Shown here in pieces: positions 1 through 7,735 of a stretch of DNA of 64,000 nucleotides. This DNA is from an uncultured Acidobacteriota bacterium. GTDB taxonomy: Bacteria > Acidobacteriota > Terriglobia > Terriglobales > Acidobacteriaceae. The position numbers and the translations under genes are program-made. Under the pieces are notes generated by a model. It had not been told where the DNA came from, made no database searches, and saw only the letters and a list, made by a program, of their open reading frames with translations. The number at the start of each line of letters is the position of its first letter. Position 1 is the first letter of the stretch. Location: assembly GCA_903851035.1 (NCBI GenBank), contig CAINND010000024.1:1-64000 (forward strand), written 5' to 3'.

Positions 1-906
1 CACCACCATCTCGCCGTCGTTGGCGTCGCTCACCGCCAGCGCCGCAAACTCCGCATGAACGGTCGTCGAGTTCAGTCCCTCTGCCAGCTTCGTCTCCGTC
101 TCTGCCGCAGCGCCGCCCGCCTGCAGTCGAGGATAGTAATAAAGGATCTGTCCGCCGCCCACGGCCTCGGCGGCAAACACCGCCGACCACTCCTGCAAAA
201 AGCTCGCACCCTCGCGATCCACGTACCCCACCACTTTCTGCACCTTCGCCGTGCTCGCCGGAGCGCCACCTGCCAGCGCCGCGTCCAGTTGCAACCCGGC
301 CGCACTCACCGAGCTCACCACGCCCACGTTAAAGCTCACTCGCCGCACGGCATCCACATCAAGGCTCGCGCCGCTCAGCGGCACTCCGCCCGTAATGCCC
401 GTGCCCAGCTCGGTCATTCCCGATGCATAGTCCACGTCCACCACCACCAGTTCACCCACCTGGTAGTTGTTCACCACCGTCGGACTCACCACCAGCAGCG
501 TTGCCGTCGAACCCGTCGCCAGCGCCACCGCCGCCTTCGCCACGCCGCCGCTCGCCCGCGCCGCTGTGCCTGCGCTCTCCAGCACGTTCATGTGCTGGCT
601 GCCGGCGGCCAGTGCCATCTGCAGCTTGCCCCACTCGCAAAAGTCCAAACTCACCCTGGCGTCCACCTGCTTGCGAAATTGTGTCTGCGCCGTGCCCGTC
701 ACTCCCGACCGCAGCGTGCCCATCGTCAGCTTCGCCGTCCGAGTAAAGTTCCGCACCCGTCCCAGCCGCAGCCACCCCGTAGGAGGATTCTCCACGTCAA
801 ATCCGCCCGAAGGATCGAACACCGTCGCTGTCTCCGTCGCGCGATTTACCGGGGCGAAGAACGCGTGCGTCACTCCCTGGCTCTGTTCCATCAACTCTCG
901 TAGCAT
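1..906 (-). CDS. phage tail tube/major tail-like protein (3' end beyond window)
   Basis: The reading frame is open for 302 codons from the ATG at 904-906 to the window edge, so the C-terminus is missing. The start overlaps the stop of the upstream gene by one base (TGATG), which implies translational coupling in the late operon. The protein is beta-rich with no membrane segment. It contains a stretch with V-N-N-Y-Q-V-G-E-L-V-V-V (residues around 145-155) and a late segment E-W-S-A-V-F-A-A-E-A-V-G-G-G-Q, of the kind seen in tail tube or structural proteins. The tail assignment rests mainly on position, since the gene follows the connector and completion genes. The exact family is not recognised. 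Confidence 0.6.
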   Translation of the reverse strand, partial: MLRELMEQSQGVTHAFFAPVNRATETATVFDPSGGFDVENPPTGWLRLGRVRNFTRTAKLTMGTLRSGVTGTAQTQFRKQVDARVSLDFCEWGKLQMALAAGSQHMNVLESAGTAARASGGVAKAAVALATGSTATLLVVSPTVVNNYQVGELVVVDVDYASGMTELGTGITGGVPLSGASLDVDAVRRVSFNVGVVSSVSAAGLQLDAALAGGAPASTAKVQKVVGYVDREGASFLQEWSAVFAAEAVGGGQILYYYPRLQAGGAAAETETKLAEGLNSTTVHAEFAALAVSDANDGEMVV

Positions 907-1388
907 CACGCCGCCTCCGCAAAAAAGAAGAGCTCCAGTGTCGCCCGTCGCTTCAACGTGCCGTCCTCATCCGTCACTTCGCCCAGCACCGGCTGGCTCC
1001 AGAACAGCCTGGTCCCCACCTGCGCCGGAGGCGTCTGCGTGTAGTCGCACTGCGCCACGCACTCCGGACGGCAAATCGTCAGCAGTTCGCAGTCCATCGC
1101 CGTCAGCGTGCGTCCGCGATCCGTCCTCAGCATGGCGTCCGTGCCGCGCGTGGCATAAGTCACCTCGCACTGCATCTCCATCAACCGCCGTCCCGGCATC
1201 ACCTTCTTCGCCGCCTGCCAGCGCAGCACAAAGGTCTCCAACGCGTTCACCGCCTGCCCCGGAGTCTCATTTTCCTCGGCCATCACGGCCGCCCGCGTCG
1301 TTCCATCCAGGCACACCGTGCGCGCCGGATTCACCGTCGCCAGCCGTCCCGCCAGCGTCATCAGGAATGTGTCTTTCGCCGCCTGCAT
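906..1388 (-). CDS. phage tail completion/terminator-like protein
   Basis: This 160-residue protein begins MQAAKDTFLMTLAGRLA. An open frame extends further upstream, but it would overlap the preceding gene heavily, so the ATG at 1386-1388, five bases after that gene's stop, is preferred. There is a purine-rich AAGAAG just upstream. The middle has a conserved-looking M-Q-C-E-V-T-Y-A-T-R-G-T-D segment and the C-terminus is L-E-L-F-F-F-A-E. Its size and place between a connector module and a tail tube gene fit a tail terminator or head-tail joining protein. This is context-based inference, and no catalytic motif is visible. Confidence 0.5.
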   Translation of the reverse strand: MQAAKDTFLMTLAGRLATVNPARTVCLDGTTRAAVMAEENETPGQAVNALETFVLRWQAAKKVMPGRRLMEMQCEVTYATRGTDAMLRTDRGRTLTAMDCELLTICRPECVAQCDYTQTPPAQVGTRLFWSQPVLGEVTDEDGTLKRRATLELFFFAEAA

Positions 1389-1393
1389 CTTCT

Positions 1394-1774
1394 TTATTCC
1401 TCGATTCCCATTTCGTACAGCAACTCCGCGCCGCCAAAGCGCTTCACCGTCACCTGTGTGATGCGGTACGTCGTCTCGCCCACGCGCAGCAGGCTCGCCT
1501 CCAGCAGCTTCCTGGCCGCCACGCCCTCCGTGCCGTTCAGCGCGCGGTGCACAATGCTCTTCGTAGTAATGGCCAGCAGTTGCTCTCCATTCACCGAGCA
1601 CTGCAGCAGCACCGGCTCCATCTCCACATCGGCCGCCGCAGGCGTGCTCAATCCCAATCCTGCCTGTGCTGTTGCGTCACTCGTCTGTGCCAGCACCAGC
1701 CAAGCCGCACCCGCGCCCAGCAAGCGCAGCATCGCCACCGCCGACCGCTCCAACCCCGCCGCGCTGGTCCTCAT
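1394..1774 (-). CDS. small phage head-tail joining protein, unrecognised family
   Basis: This 126-residue ORF overlaps the upstream connector gene by four bases (ATGA), so it is real operonic coding sequence. Residues 15-30 (LRLLGAGAAWLVLA) are hydrophobic and could suggest an N-terminal membrane stretch. The remainder has K-S-I-V-H-R-A-L-N-G-T-E-G and a repeated Y-R-I-T-Q-V-T-V pattern compatible with a small beta-barrel. Head-closure or tail-completion proteins occupy this position in siphovirus-like late operons. The function is inferred from neighbours only. Confidence 0.45.
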   Translation of the reverse strand: MRTSAAGLERSAVAMLRLLGAGAAWLVLAQTSDATAQAGLGLSTPAAADVEMEPVLLQCSVNGEQLLAITTKSIVHRALNGTEGVAARKLLEASLLRVGETTYRITQVTVKRFGGAELLYEMGIEE

Positions 1775-2397
1775 GACGCCAGCCTCTGCGCCACAAACGG
1801 CGCCAGCAGCCGCTTCACGTCCGCGTCAATCAGCGTGTCAGCAAAGTACTGCACGTACATGCGGTCAATCTTCTGCTTGCTCACATTCAACGCGGGAGTC
1901 GCCAATGCGTTCTGCACCAGCTTGGCGCACGCCTGCTTCACCGCCTCAGGAGTCGTCGCGTACCCGGCCGTGTAGGTCACTTCCAAATCGCCCAGCGCGG
2001 GACTCAGCGCCCCACCCAGCAGAATCAACTCGCCGCTCTGCGTGTCCACGTCCACCGCCGAGCTCGTCAAATCCACCCACACATTCGGAGTCGCAAACAC
2101 TCCGGCGATCTCCGCCGCCAGTGCCGATTCGCCCGCCCACTCCCTGCCACGCGAAACATACCGCCCGCGCAGCAGCACAATCGCCGAAGTCGCACCCGAA
2201 GCCGCCGCCAGCGGCAGATACGTCAGCCGCACCATCTGGCTGCGCCCCATCCGGAAGCGCTCCATGTACTGCACAATGCCGAAGCCGCTGCGCCGGCAGT
2301 GCGCGTCAATCAAATCGCTTGCCGCCGCCACCAGGCTGTCCGCCGTCGTCGCCTCCAGCCCGTACATCTCGTACTCATCTCCTGTGAGATATGCCAT
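1771..2397 (-). CDS. phage head-tail connector (gp6-like)
   Basis: This 208-residue protein starts MAYLTGDEYEMYGLEATT. The layout matches gp6-like DNA-packaging/connector proteins: an N-terminal helical segment that includes A-S-D-L-I-D-A-H-C-R-R, a central beta region (L-T-Y-L-P-L and V-D-T-Q-S-G-E-L) and the hallmark D-L-E-V-T-Y-T-A-G-Y followed by a helix with V-K-Q-A-C-A-K-L-V. It lies directly downstream of the major capsid gene, the usual place for the connector that closes the head. The 5' side is separated from the capsid gene by a hairpin array; the 3' side overlaps the next gene by four bases. Confidence 0.75.
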   Translation of the reverse strand: MAYLTGDEYEMYGLEATTADSLVAAASDLIDAHCRRSGFGIVQYMERFRMGRSQMVRLTYLPLAAASGATSAIVLLRGRYVSRGREWAGESALAAEIAGVFATPNVWVDLTSSAVDVDTQSGELILLGGALSPALGDLEVTYTAGYATTPEAVKQACAKLVQNALATPALNVSKQKIDRMYVQYFADTLIDADVKRLLAPFVAQRLAS

Positions 2398-2421
2398 CGT
2401 CCTCCGCCCTCACTCGATTCG

Positions 2422-2731
2422 GGTGCCCTACCCTTCCGCCATCTTTCGGCGGAGGGTGGGGCAGTTGCCTTTGTTCTTGCTCTTTCCGGGTGCCCCACTC
2501 TAGCCGTAGTTGCTAGGGTGGGGCAGTTGCCTTTGATCCTGTTTTGTTTTTGTTCTTACGTGTCATCCTGAGCGCAGCGAAGGACCCCAAACCAGCTTCA
2601 CGCCAAGCGTTCCGCCCAAGGTCACCTACAAGCCGGGTGCCCCACTCTAGCCATGGTTGCCAGGGTGGGGCCCTTGCCCTTGCTCTTAACCTCTGAAACT
2701 TTGAAACCTTGCAACCTTGAAACCTCGCCCT
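2422..2731. repeat. composite hairpin array, locus 1
   Basis: This array fills the gap between the connector start and the capsid stop. It holds a module A hairpin (CCCTTCCGCC...GGCGGAGGG, near 2430-2460), two module C hairpins (CCCCACTCTAGCC...GCTAGGGTGGGG near 2492-2523, and a variant near 2642-2669), and a TTTGAAACC-type direct-repeat tract (2690-2728) that abuts the capsid stop codon. Between the C modules lies a separate motif, GTCATCCTGAGCGCAGCGAA, near 2567. No ORF is credible here. Confidence 0.85.
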
Positions 2732-3703
2732 TTACCGAGTCACGTTCACCAGCGAGTGCGCATACCCCGCGCCCTTCACCACCACGCCGCCGAACTTCAC
2801 CACCACCAGCTGGCGAGCCAGGTTGCCGCTCAGTCCCAGTTGGAAGACCCGCGGGTTCACATCGGTCAGCCAGTGATACTCGATCAGGTCTTCGGTCACG
2901 ATGTAGGCCGGCAGGTTCGCCGTGCCGCTGCCCGGAGTGCCCGTGTATCCCAGCGCCCACTCAGGAATCAGCGGCAGCTCTCCCGCCTGCGTCGAGAGCG
3001 TCTTTACCGTCAATCCGCCGGCCACCTGTGTCGTGCTCAGCACAACGTTGAACTCCTGCTTCATCTCGCGGTCGATCAGATCCAGCAGCACGGGATTGGC
3101 ATAGATCGCCGTGGGACGCACCTCATAGCTGCTGTTCGCCACCATGGCCGCCACCTGGCTCTTCAGCCCGTCCACAATGCTCTCCGTCGTCGGCACCGTA
3201 ATCACCTGGCCGCCCGACGAGATCTGTCCGGCCGCGCCGAAGTACTGCAAGGTCGTCGGCGTGCTCAACGAAGTGTCGTTGCCGTTCCACAGCGAAACGT
3301 CGTGCGTGCGCATCAAACCATCCACCGCGTCCTTCAGGTCCTTCGCCTGCATAAAGGCGAACTGCTCCTGCTGGTTGCCCAGTTCAATGTCGAACAGGTT
3401 GTAGTTGATCTGCGACACCAGCGCCTTCAGCGGCACCGAGCGCTCCACCCGCGTCGGAGCCACCGTGGTCGCGGCAATGTTGCGCGGGTCCACAAAGGCG
3501 TTCGCCGCCGTGGGCGACGGAATCGCCGTCTCCTCAAAGAAGCGTGACGGATGTCCCGTCGCCGGCACGTTCACAATGCGCTGGCCAAAGGCGCCGCGGC
3601 GCTTCACAATGTCGAAGATCTCTTTCTGGTACAGATCAATTTCAATTGCGCCCGGTCCCATGTAGTCAGCCGCCGCATGCAAATCCACAAATCGCGTATT
3701 CAT
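2732..3703 (-). CDS. phage major capsid protein
   Basis: This 323-residue protein starts at the ATG at 3701-3703, preceded by GAGAAGAGG at good spacing; the frame stays open 63 bases upstream without a better site. Early residues (Y-Q-K-E-I-F-D-I-V-K-R-R-G-A-F-G-Q-R) and the mid-protein V-D-G-L-M-R-T-H-D-V-S-L-W-N-G (around 155-170) resemble HK97-like major capsid proteins, as does a C-terminal half with F-N-V-V-L-S-T-T and P-A-Y-I-V-T-E-D. It sits after the protease and scaffold-like genes and before the connector, as expected for a head module. There is no obvious long N-terminal delta domain, which agrees with a separate scaffold gene. Confidence 0.8.
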   Translation of the reverse strand: MNTRFVDLHAAADYMGPGAIEIDLYQKEIFDIVKRRGAFGQRIVNVPATGHPSRFFEETAIPSPTAANAFVDPRNIAATTVAPTRVERSVPLKALVSQINYNLFDIELGNQQEQFAFMQAKDLKDAVDGLMRTHDVSLWNGNDTSLSTPTTLQYFGAAGQISSGGQVITVPTTESIVDGLKSQVAAMVANSSYEVRPTAIYANPVLLDLIDREMKQEFNVVLSTTQVAGGLTVKTLSTQAGELPLIPEWALGYTGTPGSGTANLPAYIVTEDLIEYHWLTDVNPRVFQLGLSGNLARQLVVVKFGGVVVKGAGYAHSLVNVTR

Positions 3704-3787
3704 CGTTTCCTCTTCTCCCTTTCTTCCTTCTCTGCTTCCAAAATCTCTGTTTATGTTTCGCCGCACTCATTACCTGGTGGCCGTGTG

Positions 3788-4027
3788 CGGGTACCCCACG
3801 CTGGCCGTAGTTGCCAGAGTGGGGTAGTTGATATCCCCCGGGTGCCCAACCCTTCCGCCTTCAGTTGGCGGAGGGTGGGGCCGTTGCTCTTGCCGTTGCT
3901 TTTGCCGTTGCTTTTGCCGTTGCTCTTGCTCTTGCCGTTGCTCTTGCTCTTGCCGTTGCTCTTGCCGTTGCCGTTGCTCTTAACCTTTGAAACTTTGAAA
4001 CCTTCGAAACCTCTGAAACCTCCGCTC
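3788..4027. repeat. composite hairpin array with hexanucleotide satellite, locus 2
   Basis: This occupies most of the 324-bp gap between capsid and scaffold-like genes. It has a module C variant (CCCCACGCTGGCC...GCCAGAGTGGGG, 3792-3823) and module A (ACCCTTCCGCC...GGCGGAGGGTGGGG, near 3850-3880). A roughly 95-bp satellite of TTGCTC/TTGCCG/TTGCTT hexamers (about 3885-3980) is followed by the TTTGAAACC tract (3980-4021), which ends at the scaffold-like stop codon. Confidence 0.85.
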
Positions 4028-4444
4028 CTACCCCATCCACCCGGCCCGTGCCAGCTCGCTCTTTACTGCCATGCGCTGTTCAATCGTCAATCCCTTCAGC
4101 GCCTTCTCCAGCGTGCCGGAATCCATCCCCTCCACCTCGCCGCCCTTGGCCAGCAGTCGCCCCACCAACGGAGCCACCGTGCGACGCTCACCGCCGCGCT
4201 CGCCTTCAGCCAACACGCTCTTCTGCCTCGTCTCTGCCGTCTTCTCCTCCGGCTTCTCAAACGTGGCCTTCTCGACCGTGGCAATGATGCGGTCGATCTT
4301 CTGGTTCAGCGACTCGTACTGAGCCTCCAGCTTTCCGATCACTCGCTCCAATGCCTCGGCCGCGCCGCTTAGCCGCGTCGCACATTCCTCAAGAGGACTC
4401 ACCGTCCCCTTCTCCGTCTCTTCCACCTTCTCCTCCTCGTTCAT
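4028..4444 (-). CDS. scaffold-like coiled-coil phage protein
   Basis: This charged 138-residue protein starts at the ATG at 4442-4444 (MNEEEKVEETEKG). It is chosen over an ATG 33 bases upstream because GGGAGAAGAG directly precedes it. Residues 20-60 form a predicted coiled coil (A-L-E-R-V-I-G-K-L-E-A-Q-Y-E-S-L-N-Q-K-I-D-R-I). The C-terminus is helical and basic (I-E-Q-R-M-A-V-K-S-E-L-A-R). Acidic, coiled-coil proteins between protease and capsid genes are commonly head scaffolds. The function is inferred from this composition and position. Confidence 0.55.
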   Translation of the reverse strand: MNEEEKVEETEKGTVSPLEECATRLSGAAEALERVIGKLEAQYESLNQKIDRIIATVEKATFEKPEEKTAETRQKSVLAEGERGGERRTVAPLVGRLLAKGGEVEGMDSGTLEKALKGLTIEQRMAVKSELARAGWMG

Positions 4445-4514
4445 CTCTTCTCCCAATAAAAAATGGAGAGCAGTCATCGCCGCTCCCCACTCGTAATCCT
4501 GCTTTTCGCTTACC

Positions 4515-4730
4515 GGGTGCCCTACCCTTCCGCCCTCTTTTGGCGGAGGGTGGGATAGTTCTCGGGTGCCCCATTCAAGCCTTCTGCTGGCTTGAGTGGG
4601 ATAGTTGCCCTTGCTCTTTCGGGTGCCCCACCCTAGCCGTAGTTGCTAGGGTGGGTCCTTTGTAGTTGCCTTTGCCTTTGCCCTTAACCTCTGAAACTTT
4701 GAAACCTTCGAAACCTCTGAAACCTGTTCT
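4515..4730. repeat. composite hairpin array, locus 3
   Basis: This is one of the most complete arrays. It has module A (4522-4553), module B (CCCCATTCAAGCC...GGCTTGAGTGGG, 4568-4601), module C (CCCCACCCTAGCC...GCTAGGGTGGG, 4626-4657), a short CTTTGCC-type tract, and the TTTGAAACC tract (4685-4727) that ends at the stop codon of the protease gene. Confidence 0.85.
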
Positions 4731-5249
4731 TTACCCCAGCTCCACGCTCGTCCCCTGGTACGCTGCCTTCTCCCGCAGCAGCACCGCCGCCCCGGTAAAG
4801 GTGAATTCCGTCGCCACCCACACCGCGGCATCCACGTCCACCACACGCACGTCGGCGATCTCGTAGCTCATCCCCAGTTCGCCCTTACGCCGTGCCATCT
4901 CGGCCACCACCTCAGGAAAGTCGCGCTCAAACAAATGTCCGCGCACATCCACCCTCTGTGCCCGCCCATTTCCGCGTCGCATGTCGGCCGCCGTAATCAC
5001 GCCCACCTTGCGCTTGGCGTCGTGACGGTCCAGCTCCGGCGAGTAGTCCACGGCCATGCCCAGCAAACTCGGCAGTGCCCTCTCCGTCGCCGTCGCCGTC
5101 AGCATCACCCGGTGCCCCTTTGCACCACTCGGAGCCCGGTCGCTCGGCTCATCCGCCATGGTCAGCACCCCGCGAAACTCTCTTCGATTCGGATGCCCCT
5201 TCACCTCCGGCATCGCCAGCGCCATCGCCTCCAGCTTTATCGATCTCAC
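4731..5249 (-). CDS. putative prohead maturation protease
   Basis: This 172-residue protein overlaps the portal stop by four bases and precedes the scaffold-like and capsid genes, where head maturation proteases lie. The sequence has V-D-Y-S-P-E-L-D-R-H-D followed by K-V-G-V-I-T-A-A-D (around 67-90), then L-G-M-S-Y-E-I (about 132-138). This resembles the His...G-V-I...S-x-G/Y spacing of S78-like prohead serine proteases, with His75 and the Ser of GMSYE as the candidate pair. The match is weak by eye. It could instead be an XkdF-like protein or another head-morphogenesis protein. Confidence 0.5.
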   Translation of the reverse strand: MRSIKLEAMALAMPEVKGHPNRREFRGVLTMADEPSDRAPSGAKGHRVMLTATATERALPSLLGMAVDYSPELDRHDAKRKVGVITAADMRRGNGRAQRVDVRGHLFERDFPEVVAEMARRKGELGMSYEIADVRVVDVDAAVWVATEFTFTGAAVLLREKAAYQGTSVELG

Positions 5250-6541
5250 TCATTCACCCCCGTATCGCCTAGCGGCTGCCATCCCCTGGCCGAGCGCGCC
5301 TCGTTCACCGTCAGCACGCCGCAGTTCAAAAGAATCTGGTCAATCTGCGCCTGCTCCATCGGATCGGTCGCATCCAGATCCAGAAACACGAACTCCAGAT
5401 CGTCCCATCCCAGCCGCTTGGCAATCGCGTCGCGAGTAATGTGCTCGCTCAGCAATCGCGCCGTCGGCACAATCGCCGTGCGGAAGGCCTGATCCGTCAG
5501 CTCGCTGGCAGTCGCCCGGTTCACGTCGGCCTCCAATCCAAGCAGCAGTGGAGGCAGATCAAAGGCCGCGGCAATCACGCGGATCAAGAACTGCTGCCAC
5601 TGCAATCGCAGATCGCTGTCCGTCCCGGCGCCAAACCTCAATACCTCCGGCTTGTTCTCCGCCGTCAGGATCGGCACCCTGCCCGTGCCTTCAATCTCGT
5701 CCTGCCACCAGCGAATCAGCCTCTCGTGCTGACCCGGATCCATCTCCTGCATCCACAGTGCGTACTGCACCACGCTGTTGCTGGCCAGCTTGGCGGCAAA
5801 GCGGTGAGCCCCCAGGAACTCGTGAATCGTCTCGAACGCCACCTCCAGCCGTCCCAGCCCAAAGGGTGTGTAGCTGCGCGGATTCAGCCGGATGTAACTC
5901 AGCTCGCGATCCTTCAGCTCCACGGGCTTGCCCATTCCCAGCGGACCCGTCTGCACGTAGCGCACCTGGTCGGGATCGCCATTCCACTCCGCCCGCATCT
6001 GGATCGTCGCCCCGTCCACCGGATACAGCGCCAGCGGCCGTGCCTCGTTGCCGGTCAGCCGCATCTCCACCGCGCCGTAGCCGCCCACGATGATGTCCTC
6101 CAGCACCTGTTCGCTGAATGAACGGAAGCTGTCATCCGGATTCGGCTGCTCCAGCGTCTCGGTCAGCACCTGGATGCGCGCCTTCATCTCCTCGTCCAGC
6201 ACGCGCCCGCGCCGAGGCTGGATGCGCCAGTTCATGCCGGCCACGCGATCCTTGATCGTGTTGATCGCCTTCCTCGCCACCGGCGTCTCGGCAAATCTCC
6301 GCAGCGTCTCCGGAGTCTTCTTCGGCAGCAATTCCGCGCGCCCGCCAAAGCGCTGCGCCAGCCCGGGCAGCGGAGCCGTCCTGCGCCGCAGGGTCTTGCG
6401 CTCCTCGGCCTGCCACTCCTCGGCCGTCATCCGTTCAACCCTGCCCAACCCGGCACCGCCCAGCAGTCGCCGCCCAGCCCACCGCACCGGACTCCACAAC
6501 CTCTCGCCTAACGTCATCGTCATCCCCATCTCCGCCTCCAT
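5246..6541 (-). CDS. phage portal protein
   Basis: This portal protein is 431 residues long, the ring through which DNA enters the capsid. Supporting segments are T-P-V-A-R-K-A-I-N-T-I-K-D-R-V-A-G-M-N-W, E-D-I-I-V-G-G-Y-G-A-V-E, L-N-P-R-S-Y-T-P-F-G-L-G-R-L-E-V-A, and the C-terminal A-F-D-L-P-P-L-L-L-G-L-E...N-R-A-T-A-S-E-L-T-D typical of HK97/lambda-like portals. The ATG at 6539-6541 follows GGGAGG at five bases. The frame is open 138 bases upstream, but only by reading through hairpin module A, so that extension is not used. The length is slightly short for the family. Confidence 0.85.
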   Translation of the reverse strand: MEAEMGMTMTLGERLWSPVRWAGRRLLGGAGLGRVERMTAEEWQAEERKTLRRRTAPLPGLAQRFGGRAELLPKKTPETLRRFAETPVARKAINTIKDRVAGMNWRIQPRRGRVLDEEMKARIQVLTETLEQPNPDDSFRSFSEQVLEDIIVGGYGAVEMRLTGNEARPLALYPVDGATIQMRAEWNGDPDQVRYVQTGPLGMGKPVELKDRELSYIRLNPRSYTPFGLGRLEVAFETIHEFLGAHRFAAKLASNSVVQYALWMQEMDPGQHERLIRWWQDEIEGTGRVPILTAENKPEVLRFGAGTDSDLRLQWQQFLIRVIAAAFDLPPLLLGLEADVNRATASELTDQAFRTAIVPTARLLSEHITRDAIAKRLGWDDLEFVFLDLDATDPMEQAQIDQILLNCGVLTVNEARSARGWQPLGDTGVNE

Positions 6542-6619
6542 CCGCGCCTCCCAAACGCTCGCCGCACCAATAAAAAAGAGGCGCCGCAGCGCCTCTCGCT
6601 CTTGCTCTTCACCGAAACC

Positions 6620-6842
6620 GGGTGCCCTACCCTTCCGCCCTCTTTTGGCGGAGGGTGGGGTAGTTCTCGGGTGCCCCATTCAAGCCTTCTGTTGGCTTGA
6701 GTGGGGTAGTTGCACTTGCTCTTTCGGGTGCCCCACTCTAGCCGTTGTTGCTTGGGTGGGCAGTTGCCTTTGCTTTTGTTCTTGCCTTTGCCCTTACCTC
6801 TGAAACTTTGAAACCTTCGAAACCTCTGAAACCTCGCTCTCC
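6620..6842. repeat. composite hairpin array, locus 4
   Basis: This fills the gap between the portal start and the DUF3037 stop. In order it has module A (6627-6660), module B (6674-6706), module C (6729-6760, slightly decayed) and the TTTGAAACC tract (6797-6835), which abuts the DUF3037 stop codon. It closes one side of the HipA/DUF3037 cassette; array locus 5 closes the other. Confidence 0.85.
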
Positions 6843-7646
6843 CTACCACCCCATCTGCTGCCGCACGCTCAACGCAATCCGCGGCATGTCGGCCACCGTG
6901 GCCACGATGATCTTGCTCGCCTTCAGTGTCTCCACCGCAAATTGCGTGGTTTCGTCCTCGCCGTCCAGGTCGGCTTCCACAATCGCCGTCAGTGCCGTGT
7001 CGGCCTGCTCCACCCGGCGCACGCCCTCCACCAATCCGGGATAGCTGAAGGCCAGCGCCTTGGCCGCCGTCGCGTCCGTTCCCAGCGCCAGCGCCTGGTA
7101 CATGTGCAGCACCCCATTGGGACGATACGCCGCGTCAATCTTCAACGGGTCGCCGCGATGCGTGTACTGGCCGGCCGCAATATTTTTGCGCATCGCCTGC
7201 CACACACCCGCGCGCTCAAACTCGCCGCGCATCGCCCGGAAGATCTGCATCCTCCCCGAACTCTCCCGCGCGCCTTTCCTGCGGCTCTCCAGATACATCT
7301 CCGCCAGTTTGTCCAGCTCCAGCGCCGGACTCTCGGCCAGCACGGCCTTCGGTTCCGTCAGCCGCAGCGTGTTGCTGAAGGTGTCTTCCATGCGCTTCAG
7401 CAGCCACCTTCGCCCTTCGCCGCCCTCACTTAACCGCTCGCGGATTTCGCCTTCCAGCGCCTCCAGGGTCTCCACGTCGGCCTCCGGATCCAGGCACTTC
7501 ACCCGCTTCCAGTCCTTCGTAAAGCGCACCTCGGCCCAGTTGCCGGAGCTCTCCACCAGCACCACGCCCACGTTCACGCTCTCCTCGCGCACCGCGTCCG
7601 GCGCGTAGCGCAGCAGGAAGAACTCGCACTGGCTTCTCGCCTTCAT
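6843..7646 (-). CDS. DUF3037-type protein, partner of HipA-like kinase
   Basis: This 267-residue protein has an N-terminus C-E-F-F-L-L-R-Y-A-P-D-A-V-R-E-E-S-V-N-V-G-V-V-L that matches the DUF3037 pattern (FLLRYxPDxVRxExVNVGVVL). The middle is helical (R-E-R-L-S-E-G-G-E-G-R-R-W-L-L-K) and the C-terminal part is mixed alpha/beta. It lies 89 bp downstream of the HipA-like kinase on the same strand. From general knowledge, such DUF3037 genes are often paired with this HipA-type kinase family; the biochemical role is unknown. It is not a structural phage gene, since it splits the terminase-portal order. Confidence 0.75.
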   Translation of the reverse strand: MKARSQCEFFLLRYAPDAVREESVNVGVVLVESSGNWAEVRFTKDWKRVKCLDPEADVETLEALEGEIRERLSEGGEGRRWLLKRMEDTFSNTLRLTEPKAVLAESPALELDKLAEMYLESRRKGARESSGRMQIFRAMRGEFERAGVWQAMRKNIAAGQYTHRGDPLKIDAAYRPNGVLHMYQALALGTDATAAKALAFSYPGLVEGVRRVEQADTALTAIVEADLDGEDETTQFAVETLKASKIIVATVADMPRIALSVRQQMGW

Positions 7647-7735
7647 CCCTGGCTTCTCATCCTCATTCCCTCAAATCCTAATCCCATCCTCACCCACTGT
7701 TACCGCTTTTTTCTCTCTTCCTACCCTTCGCTCCC

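Noticed and set aside
6542-6679. 46-residue N-terminal extension of the portal
   Set aside because: It is encoded by hairpin module A and flanking array DNA; a good Shine-Dalgarno precedes the later ATG.
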